64,000 bases of DNA from Thuidium tamariscinum (lineage: Eukaryota; Streptophyta; Bryopsida; Hypnales; Thuidiaceae). The notes under the pieces are model-generated. The model ran no database searches and was not told where the DNA came from. It was given only the letters and a program-made list of their open reading frames with translations. Below, one piece after another: positions 12,914-24,300 of the stretch. The stretch is from assembly GCA_947034885.2 (NCBI GenBank), contig OX344751.2, positions 17,794,001 through 17,858,000 on the forward strand, given 5' to 3'. Position numbers and translations under genes: made by a program. The first letter of the stretch is position 1, and every line of letters begins with the position of its first letter.

Positions 12914-13916
12914 CTCGGGTGGGTCACTCTTTGTATATTTCATACCCCCCCGTGCGGCAAGGGGGGATTTTTTGGAGGGCTATTTACCTCGAAGACTCAA
13001 ATAAATGGTCCCCTATAATTACATAATTTGTGAAAATGTCCTATATTATGGCACCCTATACTTACTTATATTTTGTAGGTGAAAGTCTTTTTTTGTAGGG
13101 TATTTTCTTTATAAGGAGAAAAAATGAATTGAACAGAAAGTTAAAAACAAGAAGATTAGAGAGAAGATAAAGGAAATTTGCTTGAAAAGTTGAGATGTTT
13201 ATTACTTTGCTCAATATTCTTTTCCGTTGTCACATCCTTTTTTGTATATAGAATTTAGTCAAGTGAACTAGTATGAAAATTTTACTACTTGCAATACACA
13301 AAAATCCAAAAATTGAATGTACAAGAACCTCTACAATGTATGAAAAATACATTTTGACAATACATGAAAGGAAAACAATAGAATCATGGTTTATAGAAAT
13401 TGTAATGCTTTGAAAAGTGAGATACAAATCGCAATGGAAAGTTCACATAACCCTAACTTGAAGTTCAAAGTCCATCCACATATTTTCAGTTACATCTCTA
13501 TTGCCCCTATTTTCATCCATCCAAGGTCTATTACTCAATACAACACAATAGCTAGCTATGCAAATATCGTATAACACCTTTATACTATAACTACTTTGTA
13601 CAACCAACTAATATGCAAACATCATTTACCACCTTTATACTCTAACTCTTTTGTACAACTAACTCTAAATAAAACTGACCCAACTAAATACAATTTCCAA
13701 GATCCTAATCTCTAATCCTTGAATTATATGTAAAAAATTTTAATACTTGAGATTTTTTAGCTACTTATTTTATTTATAATGCATCTTTGACTTTGAAAGT
13801 CCCCTACTTTATTTGTAAATCTTTTATAAAATTTACCTTGAAACAATAAAGTCTATGCTATATTATGCCGCACATGGTTTTTAAAATGCGGGAAGTGACC
13901 CACCCGAGTCTTCAAT
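12906..13916. mobile_element. ~1-kb TIR element, copy 1, with 8-bp target duplication
   Basis: The element proper is 12914-13908 (995 bp). It starts CTCGGGTGGGTCACT and ends AGTGACCCACCCGAG, and is flanked on both sides by TCTTCAAT. A diverged copy in opposite orientation lies at 21543-22485. Next to one TIR sits a G/C-run block (CCCCCCGTGCGGCAAGGGGGG). ORFs inside are under 70 codons and not conserved, so it is non-autonomous. Eight-base duplications suit the hAT or P superfamilies, but this TIR is not the usual hAT CAGGG form. Confidence 0.9.
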
Positions 13917-15016
13917 GAATAGATTTGAAATTTCACTCCTTGTGATATTTTTTACTTTCCTATATAAAATATGGAAAATCCACAAATTAGTGAGTTATAG
14001 TAGCATATTTTGGCAACTTCTGCTCATTTTTCTATATCCCAATCTTGAAACACAAAATGAACTCAACCAATAAACACAAGTGCCACATAATTCATTACTA
14101 TACATCTTTATTGTGCACAAAAAGAGAGCATCCTCTACTGTTAGAATGGGGGTTGATTAAGAATGAATTGCCCCCCATAAGTCCTCTATGATTTTCTCAA
14201 AATGTTAGGGCCAAATTGGGCAATGAATCCAATAAAGACCTTGGTTTTCAGATTTTTGCCCATTATTTGCAAGGCTTGACATGTTGTTTTTTCCAATATA
14301 CACGTCTCACCTTCCTAAGGCACAATCTTAGAGGGGCATCTTATTCAATTTATAATGTATTGAAAAGTGGCAATAACTGCCATTTATAGTTCTACAATAT
14401 TTTGGTTCAATGGGAAATTGAGAAGATAACCATCGTAATATTTTTTGTTGCAAATTGAAAGAAAGTATAATGGCTTATAAATCAACTAAATCAAATTTAA
14501 TCCTTAAATGCGTAGGGCACCAAATTTTGGTGTAGACAATACTTTGACAATAAATAAAACCTAATGAGGTTTTAATTTTTAGTGGTTTATATTTTTGAAA
14601 AATTATTTTTGAAGTCTAGTTTTAAGCCTTAGGAAAAATAATTCAACATTGAAAATGATTGATTATGATTTTTGTATTCAAGATTTTATACATGGTGTCC
14701 ATAGCAATCTTGACTTTCCATAGTGTTAAAGGCTCTTGGGAATAAGCCTCAAAATCTCAAATACACGCTAGATTTGTGAAGAAAAAATCACTTTAGAAAT
14801 TCATTTAAAAAATTTGTAGAGTAGATTTTTAGAAGCTAGAAATTGATTGGGGTTATGCATGATAGATCCTTTGAAACTCATATTTTTTTCATGACCAACT
14901 TTTAAAATTTGACATGTGAAAAGATGATTGAAAAGACTTCAAATTACCTTCATAGTATTAACACCCTCATGATCAAGCATTATAATCTTATAATCTTTCA
15001 ACACATAAGTGATATT
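13917..15016. other. Intergenic, no gene seen
   Basis: AT-rich, without supported ORFs or repeats. Confidence 0.4.
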
Positions 15017-15310
15017 CATTAGAAGGGATTTGAGGCCTCCAAAGGGCCATTTCAGGGTTGTTCCCCAAAACTATTCCCGTAACTGCAGGCCGCTATTAAG
15101 CTAGCATTTACCCAAAATTTAAAAAATTAAAAAATTTAAATTTTTTTTAAAATTTTAAAATTTGGGTCCTGAAATATGGAAAAAAGCCCAATTTTTTTTA
15201 ATAAAGTGGCACTCTCTCGACCACATAGGATTCTTATTCACGCAACAGAAACTGTGTTCCCACAGTTCGGGAACCCGCAGTCTTCCAATGGCCTCAAAAA
15301 TCCCCTAATG
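15017..15310. mobile_element. MITE family F, copy 2
   Basis: Ends CATTAGAAGGGATTTGAGGC and GGCCTCAAAAATCCCCTAATG. It shares AGGGCCATTTCAGGG near the left end and GTTCCCACAGTTCGGGAAC near the right end with the other family F copies, and has an AT-only core. No ORF. Confidence 0.85.
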
Positions 15311-18300
15311 GTTATGTCTACTTTTCCATGTGACTTCTTATGTCTCTTTTGAATTTGTATGGTTCCAATTCAAAAAGTTGATAAAACTTATCAAAATGTT
15401 TACTTTTTGTTCAATTTAGAGCAAATGTTGAGAAGCTCAAACTAAAAGGTCTTGGGCATTGAGAGATTAAATATTTGTTTATAAAAGAGATTAGATTTCT
15501 TAGGGTTGATTTAGATTGCAAATCTCAAAGCAATAAGCTTGAAATCTTTGAGATGATAAGCTCAAAATATTTTTTGCATTGAAGATATTTTAATGAGAAT
15601 TATGAAGTATACAATCCACCATAAGGAGATAGCTTTTCATCCATCAATTGATCAAAAATCAATGATCAAATTCACGATTACTAATCCAATTATAACAACT
15701 TCGTACCACAAACTACAACCTCATTTGAAAAAACAAAATGGTAGCATTATCTAAAGTGCACGTGTGTAACAGAGAGAGCGTCTAGGAGCCTCGAAGTACA
15801 TGCAATGAAGAGAGGTTGCAAGGAAGAGGATGACAATGAAGATAGGAGCTTGGTGGAGGTTGTGTGATGGAGTCAGCATTGGTTTAAGAACCAAGTGGCG
15901 AGAAAACTTGAGCTTGAATTTCTTGACAAACTAGTATGGTAGGTAGGATGTGGATCCCAATATTTTGAGGTAATCATAGAGGACTTAAGGCTTAGATCAT
16001 CCTTAGTCTAGCCTTTGCTTATGTTTGACAATGGTATATTGCCACTAGTGAACAAAAATATGGTCCTAATGTGATGTGTATTTCACTCTACTCTTTTCTA
16101 GGCTTTATAAAAAGAAACCCTTACACAAGAAATTTATACTCTTTATCATGCGCTTACACCTATCTAGCACTTCAACAGTCAGCACAATTATGGTGATGAC
16201 TAAGCAACCAACAAATCATAAACATGTAGTTCAATGTAGGTAGCTTAGCTTCTACAACTCTTTTACTTATAAAAGAAGATGTTTGTCTAGTTTGTTGTAG
16301 AGTTTGTAATGGCATTGGTAGGTTGAGGTGCAATAAACTACAACCTTCCCATTATCTTTGGGGCCCTTTTGAATTGACTCCAAACTAGTCCATTTTTTTG
16401 GGCACCATAGTGCTAGATTACACCATTTCAAAATAAAATTCTTCTTTTTGCTAGATAAATGAAATCTTTTTATCACCAGTTATTATTTTTTCATCTCTAT
16501 TCAAAATATAGATGAAATGGTTAAATTTGGATGAAAAAGTGTATGAATATGATTGAGAACTATTTTTTGGTCCAAAAATGGATGGAGGTAGAAATACAAT
16601 GCTTCACCAAATTTTAAGTGATTGCCATTTTGGCACTTTTTCAAAAACTAACAAAAAGGGTTACTTAGAATATAGCAATGCAGTGAAAATATGGTGGTCT
16701 TGTCTAAGGATGCTAGCTCTTAACCATAGTTTTTTTAGGCAATTAAATTCCCAATTTCCTCCAAAAAGAATTGGGTAGCTTCAAGCCTATAGAAAAAAAT
16801 GAGGATAAATGTATTAGAAAATGCCAGACTGTAATCAAAGCCCTCTATTCCATTGCCAAATAGCTTCTAAAATCTCATTTCATCTGCCACCCAAAGCCAA
16901 TACATACAAAAAAATGCATACAAAAAATACATATTCAATATTGTGTATTGAAAATCAGTCTCGAGTTGTGGGTCAGCTAGCGAGTCCAAATTAAGGTTTT
17001 GCATTTACGGCATTTTTTAGCACCTCAATCTGAATGTTAATTTGGGTACATTCCAATACTTCGGCCCGGTTCAGAGCAGGCAGTCTGAACCCAAATTCTA
17101 TATTAGTGCTATAACATTTGATCTTTATGAAGTTCAAATGGCAGAGTCATCTACGAATTCCAAGCTAAAACTCTGATGCGTTGCTTCTTTGCCTTGCTAA
17201 TGAATAAAAGTTACTGATTTGGTGTAGAATATTCCACACCATTTCATCCTTTTGGATGGAATGATGTGGGATATTCTACACGATTCCGTCCTTGGAAAGG
17301 CAATCCTACAAAGTGCTACTAAATGTTATGATATTAGTGCGATAACATTTGATCTTTATGAAGTTATATGCTACAATTTTTGGCTTTGCAAATGTATGTC
17401 AATTTAATGATAGGCAAGTGGCTCATACAGTCCTTCATTGTCATTGTGATGCAAGTTACTTGTGGATTGTAAGCATGCCAGATTCTTAATGAGGCAACTC
17501 TAACAATATCAAGGTAGGGGTTTTATGAACTTTTTTAATCCATAAGAATGTCATGTGGCATGGCATTAGGTGTGACAACATGTCAAATGGGATGTAGTTT
17601 AATTTAGTTTGGGAACCTTAGGCTCCTTTGAGACTTCACCTCAGGTAGCACTTCAAGTAAAAGTTAACTTTTACTTTACATTGAATTATAGAAGTTAACT
17701 TTTATTTTACTTTCTTTTTGTCAATGAGGGTGGGGTATTTATATCTTTGAGGCTCCCTTGATTTGGCATTCTTTGCCAAGTTGAGCCTTGTAGGTGTTTT
17801 GAGATTTACCATTTGACTCAACTCAATGTATTTTTCCTATTACAACATTATAACCTTCTTGTGGGTTCCCTTCTTGTGGTGTCAATAAAGATTATAACAA
17901 ACAACAAATTGATTGACATAAACCTACATCAAATAGGAAAGTATATTTGAGATGGAGAATGTCAAATATAAAATGGTATAATGATCAAAATAAAAATTAC
18001 TTTAGAATACCATTGGCCATTGCCTATGCATTGCAAGAATAAAATGCATTGAAGATTACCTTCACCAAGTTGAAATTGGATAGCAATAGTATCATAGACA
18101 CTTTAGCTTGGACGTTACAGACCTTGATCACATTTGTCATTCTTGCAAAACTTGCTATGCATGAAAACTACTTGAAACTCTATCATAAAAAAGAGTTGAT
18201 AGAATTATATTTCAACTGGAAAGATCTTACTTTCATGATTGTAATGTTCGTTCAATGTAAGATGAAGTGAAACACATACTACCAGAAGTGAGTGAGTTTT

Positions 18301-18488
18301 CCTAGACAAGGTGTTGTCTAGAATCTACAAAAAAATCTCAGCCTTGGTTCCTCTGATAGAAACTTCATTATATTGTTATCATCAATTACCATCAATTTTG
18401 AAGAATGTAGCTTATTTTGCTCTTCTTAAACCGCTACTCCTTGCGTATTGTACAAGAGCTCCCCCAGACCCGGATTCAATGATTCAAT
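15311..18488. other. Intergenic with one palindromic 60-bp motif
   Basis: Apart from the dispersed repeat at 16350-16700, the notable structure is an inverted repeat at 17222-17281 with arms GTGTAGAATATTCCACACC... and ...GGTGTGGGATATTCTACAC-like. It is bracketed by a direct repeat of ATAACATTTGATCTTTATGA at about 17110 and 17345. No gene supported. Confidence 0.45.
16350..16700 (-). repeat. Dispersed repeat, inverted partner of 41105-41400
   Basis: TGCTTCACCAAATTTTAAGT and the neighbouring GATTGCCATTTTGGCACTTTTTC are the reverse complement, with mismatches, of 41.16-41.21 kb. The ACACCATTTCAAAATAAA block matches 41.33-41.35 kb. It looks like an old transposon or retrocopy remnant, with no lasting ORF. 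Confidence 0.65.
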
Positions 18489-19400
18489 ATGGAGAAGAAC
18501 TCGTTCGATTTGCTTGCCAAGTTTGGGCATGGCGACGTCACTCTAGTTCGTGTCGAGGTCCGGGAGCAAACCCTTTCTCGCTTTCGCTGGTTTTACGGTC
18601 ACGAAGACATGATGGGTCCACGAAAAATAGGGAAGCACGACTTCATCATCCTTACTGTCATCGACAGAACCCACAAACCATTCAGCTTTGTGGCAGAGAA
18701 GACACCTCGAAATTTGAGTCTCTGTAGTGGATATCGTTACCACATCTGCATGGTCCCTTTGAGCGAGCATTCATCGGCGTCCTCGCCGTCCCGATCTCGC
18801 TTCATCTGGGAGCTTCACAACCAGATTGTACCCACAACGGAGTTGAATAGAATCCTGACATCCAGTGGCGATCACTACAACTTGTTCTCCGACAATTGCT
18901 GGAGATACGCAACACGCATTGTGGAGAATGTGTTGGGTCTTTGCTTGGGCCAGTCGCTTCGTATGCGCGATTTAAACGGGGTGCGATGTCGTTTGGAAGG
19001 ATTGTGCCAACTAGAAATGGTGAAACGTCCCTTGCCTCAGGATGTTCTCCGCCTCTTGTACAAGCCGCTCAGTCGCAGAACACCCAACACTTTGAGCAAA
19101 ATCGCCAATTGGTGGAATCGTTGTTCTGTGGCATCATCTTGCACTGGAAATTGTGATACAGATTGGGGCACAGATTGTCACACTGTGGAGGTGGTGCTGA
19201 ACCTTTGCTTGCGCCATTGGCCTCGTATGGACGATTCTGAGTTGGCGCAAGATTGTGACACTTTGGAGGCTGTGCTGGAACTTTGCTTCCGTGAATTGCA
19301 ACATCTGCACAATCTCAAGTTGGAGCGAGATTGTGATGTAGCACTGCAGCAACTGAAAAAGATGAAATGTAAGCTTACATTAAGTTTATATGAGATTTAG
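18489..19400 (+). CDS. Uncharacterised 303-aa protein with Asn-Cys motif and 26-residue repeats
   Basis: Single-exon ORF whose raised GC content coincides with its limits, which supports real coding. The start at 18489 is the first ATG in this frame. Residues 128-137 (DHYNLFSDNC) followed by WRYATRIV resemble the 'H...NC' active-site segment of papain-fold LRAT/NlpC-P60 or PPPDE-type proteins; this is an inference from motif shape only. The C-terminal part repeats every 26 residues: Asp-Cys at 229-230, 255-256 and 281-282, each followed after a few residues by V-L-x-L-C-like helices (236, 262). A related VLGLCLGQ segment lies at 149. No signal peptide or membrane segment is evident. The stop codon at 19398-19400 and the last five or so codons lie in a MITE end, so the native C-terminus may have differed. 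Function unknown. Confidence 0.7.
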   Translation: MEKNSFDLLAKFGHGDVTLVRVEVREQTLSRFRWFYGHEDMMGPRKIGKHDFIILTVIDRTHKPFSFVAEKTPRNLSLCSGYRYHICMVPLSEHSSASSPSRSRFIWELHNQIVPTTELNRILTSSGDHYNLFSDNCWRYATRIVENVLGLCLGQSLRMRDLNGVRCRLEGLCQLEMVKRPLPQDVLRLLYKPLSRRTPNTLSKIANWWNRCSVASSCTGNCDTDWGTDCHTVEVVLNLCLRHWPRMDDSELAQDCDTLEAVLELCFRELQHLHNLKLERDCDVALQQLKKMKCKLTLSLYEI

Positions 19401-19678
19401 GTCCTCAAAAAGGCCACGAGTTCCGCCAAGTTCCCAGATTGTGAAAATTCCACCAAATTTGTAGTTTTGGGCCACATCAGATAATTTTAATTTTATAATT
19501 TTTTTTAAAATTTGAAAATAACGAAAAAATAAAAAGTATTTCTCAGAAAACAAATGATTTTTTAAAAACTTAAAAATTTTCTTTAAAAGAAATATTTACT
19601 ATTTTAATAGAGTGTTGGTTCACAACAAGGGCAATAAGCCTGAAATGGCCCTTCTTTTGCCTAAAATCTCATCTAACG
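19388..19678 (-). mobile_element. MITE family F, copy 4 (reverse orientation)
   Basis: The left end ATATGAGATTTAGGTCCTC and the right end GCCTAAAATCTCATCTAAC are inverted repeats. The reverse complement of the right end continues into AAGGGCCATTTCAGGC, as in the 15-kb and 52-kb copies. The left end encodes the final residues and TAG stop of the preceding ORF. Confidence 0.75.
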
Positions 19679-21534
19679 TCATTTTTGCCTTATGATCTTC
19701 TTTGTCTTGTCTTCAAGTCACACAATTGCAAAAACCTTCACACACTTTGCTTATATCCTCAAACCTAAACTCAAAACTTAATAGTGGTAGATTAGTTGTA
19801 CAAGGCTTCATTGTCACGTACATGAGAGGCTTGTTATGTGGTAGATAGCCCATAGTCAAATAAATTAAGTGAGGACTAATATTGTTATTTGGAATTACCT
19901 TAGTAGTACCTAAATAATTGTTTGCACCTATTTTAGTGAGTTAGTGGAATCAAAGCTTTTCTTGGCTTAGGTTTGTCCCATGAGGCTTCTATGGTCAAGT
20001 TTTTAATGCCAACTTTTGGACTTGGTTTCTAACCATTTACTGATAAAGAGTTTCTAATTTTGTTTGGTATACGATTTGCATCAACCTATACATGATTTGT
20101 TTGAACCTTGTAACAATTAGTTGGTAGATGACTTCCTTAATTACTATACTAGAAATGAAGAATACACCTTGGTGATTCATAAATTGAGACATTTTTGGCA
20201 AAATCCATTGGTGATAGCTCTTGTCCTTTTAGGGTTAAGCAACTTGCACTTGCATAAAATTGGTTTGAAAAAATTTAACCTCAAAATATTTTTGACTATT
20301 TTTTCACCAAAAACACTCCAAAAATCCCATTTCTAATTCAAGTACCAAAACTTAGGAAAAAAAACATTTTTTTGACACATATAACCAAGGGATCTTATAG
20401 TACACTGGTTTGAAAAGATGTTGAAAATTTTTCAGAATTCTCCACCATCTAGATTATAAGATATTAGTGTTTGAATTGACAAAAATCATTTTTTTGGCCT
20501 TGTGAATAAACCATGTGGCTATACTTCACCAAGTCATATTTGTATGAAAAAAAATTCAAATTGGTAGTTATCCTTTTAATTTATTCTATACAACAACATT
20601 ACAAGAAAAAAAGGTGTTTTAAGTGCGTTTTAAAATATGGTCCTAGACATAAGATTATGAATAATGACCCTTACGGAGATTTCTCAAATTATGTAGTCAA
20701 AAGTTATAAAAATTATTGGGCTTTAAAGATACTTGAAAAAATGTTGTATGAATATTTCAAAGAAAAAAATTAAAAATTTCTTTCATAGTGAATTGCTAAA
20801 AATTGTTTTGTTGCAAAACAAACACAATTTGGGCATTTAGGGGTTAGTGCATGCCCTTACATACAAAGTAGGTCTAAACTTTTGTAGCACCACCTTTTTG
20901 GAGACACCCAAACTAGTAGTATTCAAAGTGATCCAATTTCCCCAAAAAATTCTTTAGTTTAATACTAATTTCTAAATATTAGGAATAGAATTAATGAATT
21001 CTTAGAAAGCCCTCAAACATTTGATAAGAAAGGCTATATTACAAAGGTTTTAGAACCTATGATAAATAAAATTTTCATAACACACTTGGGTATCTATCTT
21101 ACATGAATTTTTGAAAGCTTGTCATAATCATTTATTCTACTAAATTGTTTTATATCCCAATTTCTTTCTCAAAAAACTTATACAGCTAGTGCATACCATT
21201 ATGAACATTTGGTGAGGACCATTACGTTGTACATAATAATTTTACATAATAACCGAAGTTGCATTAATACAAAAGACAAATAGGAATACTATTAAAGTAA
21301 GTAGGTTGTCTAATTTAGCCTATTAAGATAAGAGCTCTTTGTATTATTAAGTTAAGTAAAATTACAACCCATTGTCCAATTTAAAGTTTTGTGGACATTT
21401 TCTTAGCCAATGTAATCCATTTGAAAGTCTAAAATTATCATAATTATGAAGGTAGATGAAGATAGAAAAATAATTTCACCATTTTCTTCATAAGAACATT
21501 TTATTGAGTTCTGGGGGGATCGTTAGAGGGCTAT
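19679..21534. other. Intergenic, no gene seen
   Basis: AT-rich DNA with short random ORFs (up to 86 codons) of low-complexity Lys/Phe/Asn-rich content, which I do not accept as genes. Confidence 0.4.
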
Positions 21535-22493
21535 TTAACCCTCTCAAGTGGGTCACTTCCCACATTTTAAAAACCACGTGCAGCATAATATAGTGCCATG
21601 GACTTTATTGTTTCAAGGTAAATTTTATAAAAGATTTACAAATAAAGTAGGGGACTTTCAAAATCAAAGATGCATTATAAATAAAATAGGTAGCTAAAAA
21701 ATCTCAAGTATTAAAATTTTTTACATATAATTTAAGGACTAGGGATTAGGATCTTGAAAATTGTATTTAGTAGGGTCAATTTTATTTTGAGTTGGTTGTA
21801 CAAAGTAGTTAGAGTATAAAGGTGTTACACGATGTTTGCATAGCTAGTTGTTGTGTTGTACTGAATAATAGACCTTGGATGGATGAAAATAGGGGCAATA
21901 GAGATGTAGATGAAGATATGTGGATGAACTTTGAGCTTCAAGTTAGGGTTATGTGAACTTTCCATTGCGATCTATATCTCACTATTCAAAGCATTACAAT
22001 TTTTATAAACCATGATTCTATTGTTTTCCTTTCATGTATTGTCAAATTGTGTTTTTCATACATTGTAGAGGTTCTTGTACATTTAATTTTTCGATTTTTG
22101 TATATTGCAAGTGGTAAAAGTGTCATACTAATTCACTTGACTAAATTCTATATACAAAAAAGGATGTGACAACGGAAAAGAATATTGAGCAAAGTAATAA
22201 ACATCTCAACTTTTCAAGCAAATTTCCTTTATCTTCTCTCTAATCTTCTTGTTTTTAACTTTCTGTTCAATTCACTTTTTCTCCTTATAAAAAAAATACC
22301 TTACAAAAAAATACTTTCACCTATGAAATATAAGTAAGTATAGGGTGCCATAATATAGGACATTTTCACAAATTATGTAATTATAGGGGACCATTTATTT
22401 GAACCTTCAAGGTAAATAGCTCCCCAAAAAATACCCCCTTGCCGCACGGGGGAGTATGAAACATACAAAGAGTGACCCACCCGAGTTAACCCT
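21535..22493. mobile_element. ~1-kb TIR element, copy 2 (inverted), with 8-bp target duplication
   Basis: The element proper is 21543-22485 (943 bp). It starts CTCAAGTGGGTCACTT and ends AGTGACCCACCCGAG, and is flanked by TTAACCCT at 21535-21542 and 22486-22493. It aligns along its whole length with the reverse complement of 12914-13908. It has no transposase ORF. Confidence 0.9.
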
Positions 22494-24000
22494 AGAAGGC
22501 CCATGGCCATTTTGGGTTTAAAAAAATTGTAGCTTTTGAAGTGCTATAAATCTAAATGTGACTAAGTAATACACATCTTAACCGTACAATCTTGTAGTGA
22601 GCATGTTGTAGGTGGCATGGATCAAATTTGAAGTTATTTGACCACATAGATTGCAAGATTAAAATGTTTTAGTGTTGAAAAAGAATGCTGAAATTTTCCT
22701 AAAAACTCATTTAGAGGTGAAATTTGACTTCTAAACCTAAGCAAATGAAAAAACTTCAAACTACAAAGTGATTCAAAATCAGCATAAAAACACATTGGTG
22801 AAAAAAATATCATTCAATTGATTCAATACGTTTGCAAAATGGCTTGCAAATGTCAAAAAATAGATAAGAAAAGTTGCAAAAAACACATCTAGTGCTGAAC
22901 CTCCTCCTACTAGAACCTCAGTCATTGAGAACTTCTTAGATTGATGTGAAATTTTAGTGACACAAACTAGACTAATATGCACAACTTTCCCAATTTTTAT
23001 TTATTGGAATTGGACATTGTATGAAGAAGATACAAGCCACCAAAGTTCACTAAAGTTGCAAAATGGCGGGATTTTGAATTTTGAATTGCTCCCAAACAAT
23101 CTAAACTTGGATTGACTTGAAAATTTCACCACAATAACTAGACTTCAAGGGGAGTAGAACTCAACAAATTTTATTCAAATCAAACATTGGATGAAGGAGA
23201 TACAAGCCCCCAAAGTTGCAGCCATGAAGTGCACTTTGGTGAATCACATTGAACCTCTTTGAACTTCGATTGGCTTCCACACAATCATCACCTCTTAGAT
23301 TGATCTGAAAATTTTACCACACAAACTAGAATAATAGGTGCAAATTCCCCAACAAGTTTCATTGAATTTAGACATTGGATGCAAAAGTTACAACACCTTG
23401 AATTCTATGAGAGGCCACTTTTGGGCCCCTTGGGCGGTCTCGCGTTAAGGGTTCATTCTTTTTCTAATAAATAACCAATGGGAGATAAAAAATTCTTTGA
23501 AGCAACTAATAAAAGTTCAATTTATTTTTATTTCAAGGATGAAGGATAGTGTACCCACCTTAAATTCAAGGAAACCATGATACTACAGTCTCACTCCAAT
23601 GCTTTCCATGGAGGAACTTCACCAATGAGAATTCAACCAACAAATTAAAGAACGAATATCCTTCTCATCAATCGTATATCCAAATACATGAAATTTGTGA
23701 ACACAGCAATCACCGTAGTCTTGAACTCCGCACAGATAACCGGACATTTCCAATCTTACCTTCATAAAAAGCAAAGTCCGTAACGTACATTGTAGTGAGA
23801 ATATTCTCACAAGGACTCTTCATTAGAAAAAGGGACTATTCATTAGAAAAAGCTCCATTAGCAGCTGAGCATGAAGTCAGACATTGCTGGACAAAAAATC
23901 GAAGTGGCCGTACTGCCTTTTTTGAAAAAATAACTGCCAGCCTTGTATTCTAACTGGGTGATTACCATGGGGGCGGGTTGCTCTACCTCAAGAAAAAACG
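22494..24000. repeat. Intergenic; three diverged ~185-bp tandem units at about 22925-23410
   Basis: A unit recurs near 22930, 23105 and 23295, typified by TTCTTAGATTGATGTGAAATTTTA, then ACACAAACTAGACTAATA, then GGACATTGTATGAAGAAGATACAAGCC. The copies are diverged and carry no ORF. The rest of the interval shows no supported gene; a 63-codon minus-strand ORF near 23.7 kb is unrecognised. Confidence 0.6.
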
Positions 24001-24300
24001 AAAAAAGTTTCTGGGATTTGGGAAAGCATTAGAAAATGAGAGGTTGGCAATTACAGAAGTTACGACACAGTTTTCCTACAGCACTTCATTAACATAACTT
24101 AGACATTACCAAACATGGCAACCCTTGACAATCTCAATCCAATTGATTATCTGTAAAAATGTTCAGATCAAACCTTTCTAATAAATGTACATCTGGTGCC
24201 TAAAATTTTCCTGTACCACACAATAATATCCAAAAAAATGGTCATGACACTATGCTTCAATAATTCTTCAGAAAAGATCACCTGCATGTGGGCATGCTTC

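Noticed and set aside
20513-20773. 86-codon Lys/Tyr-rich ORF
   Set aside because: Composition is that of random AT-rich DNA.
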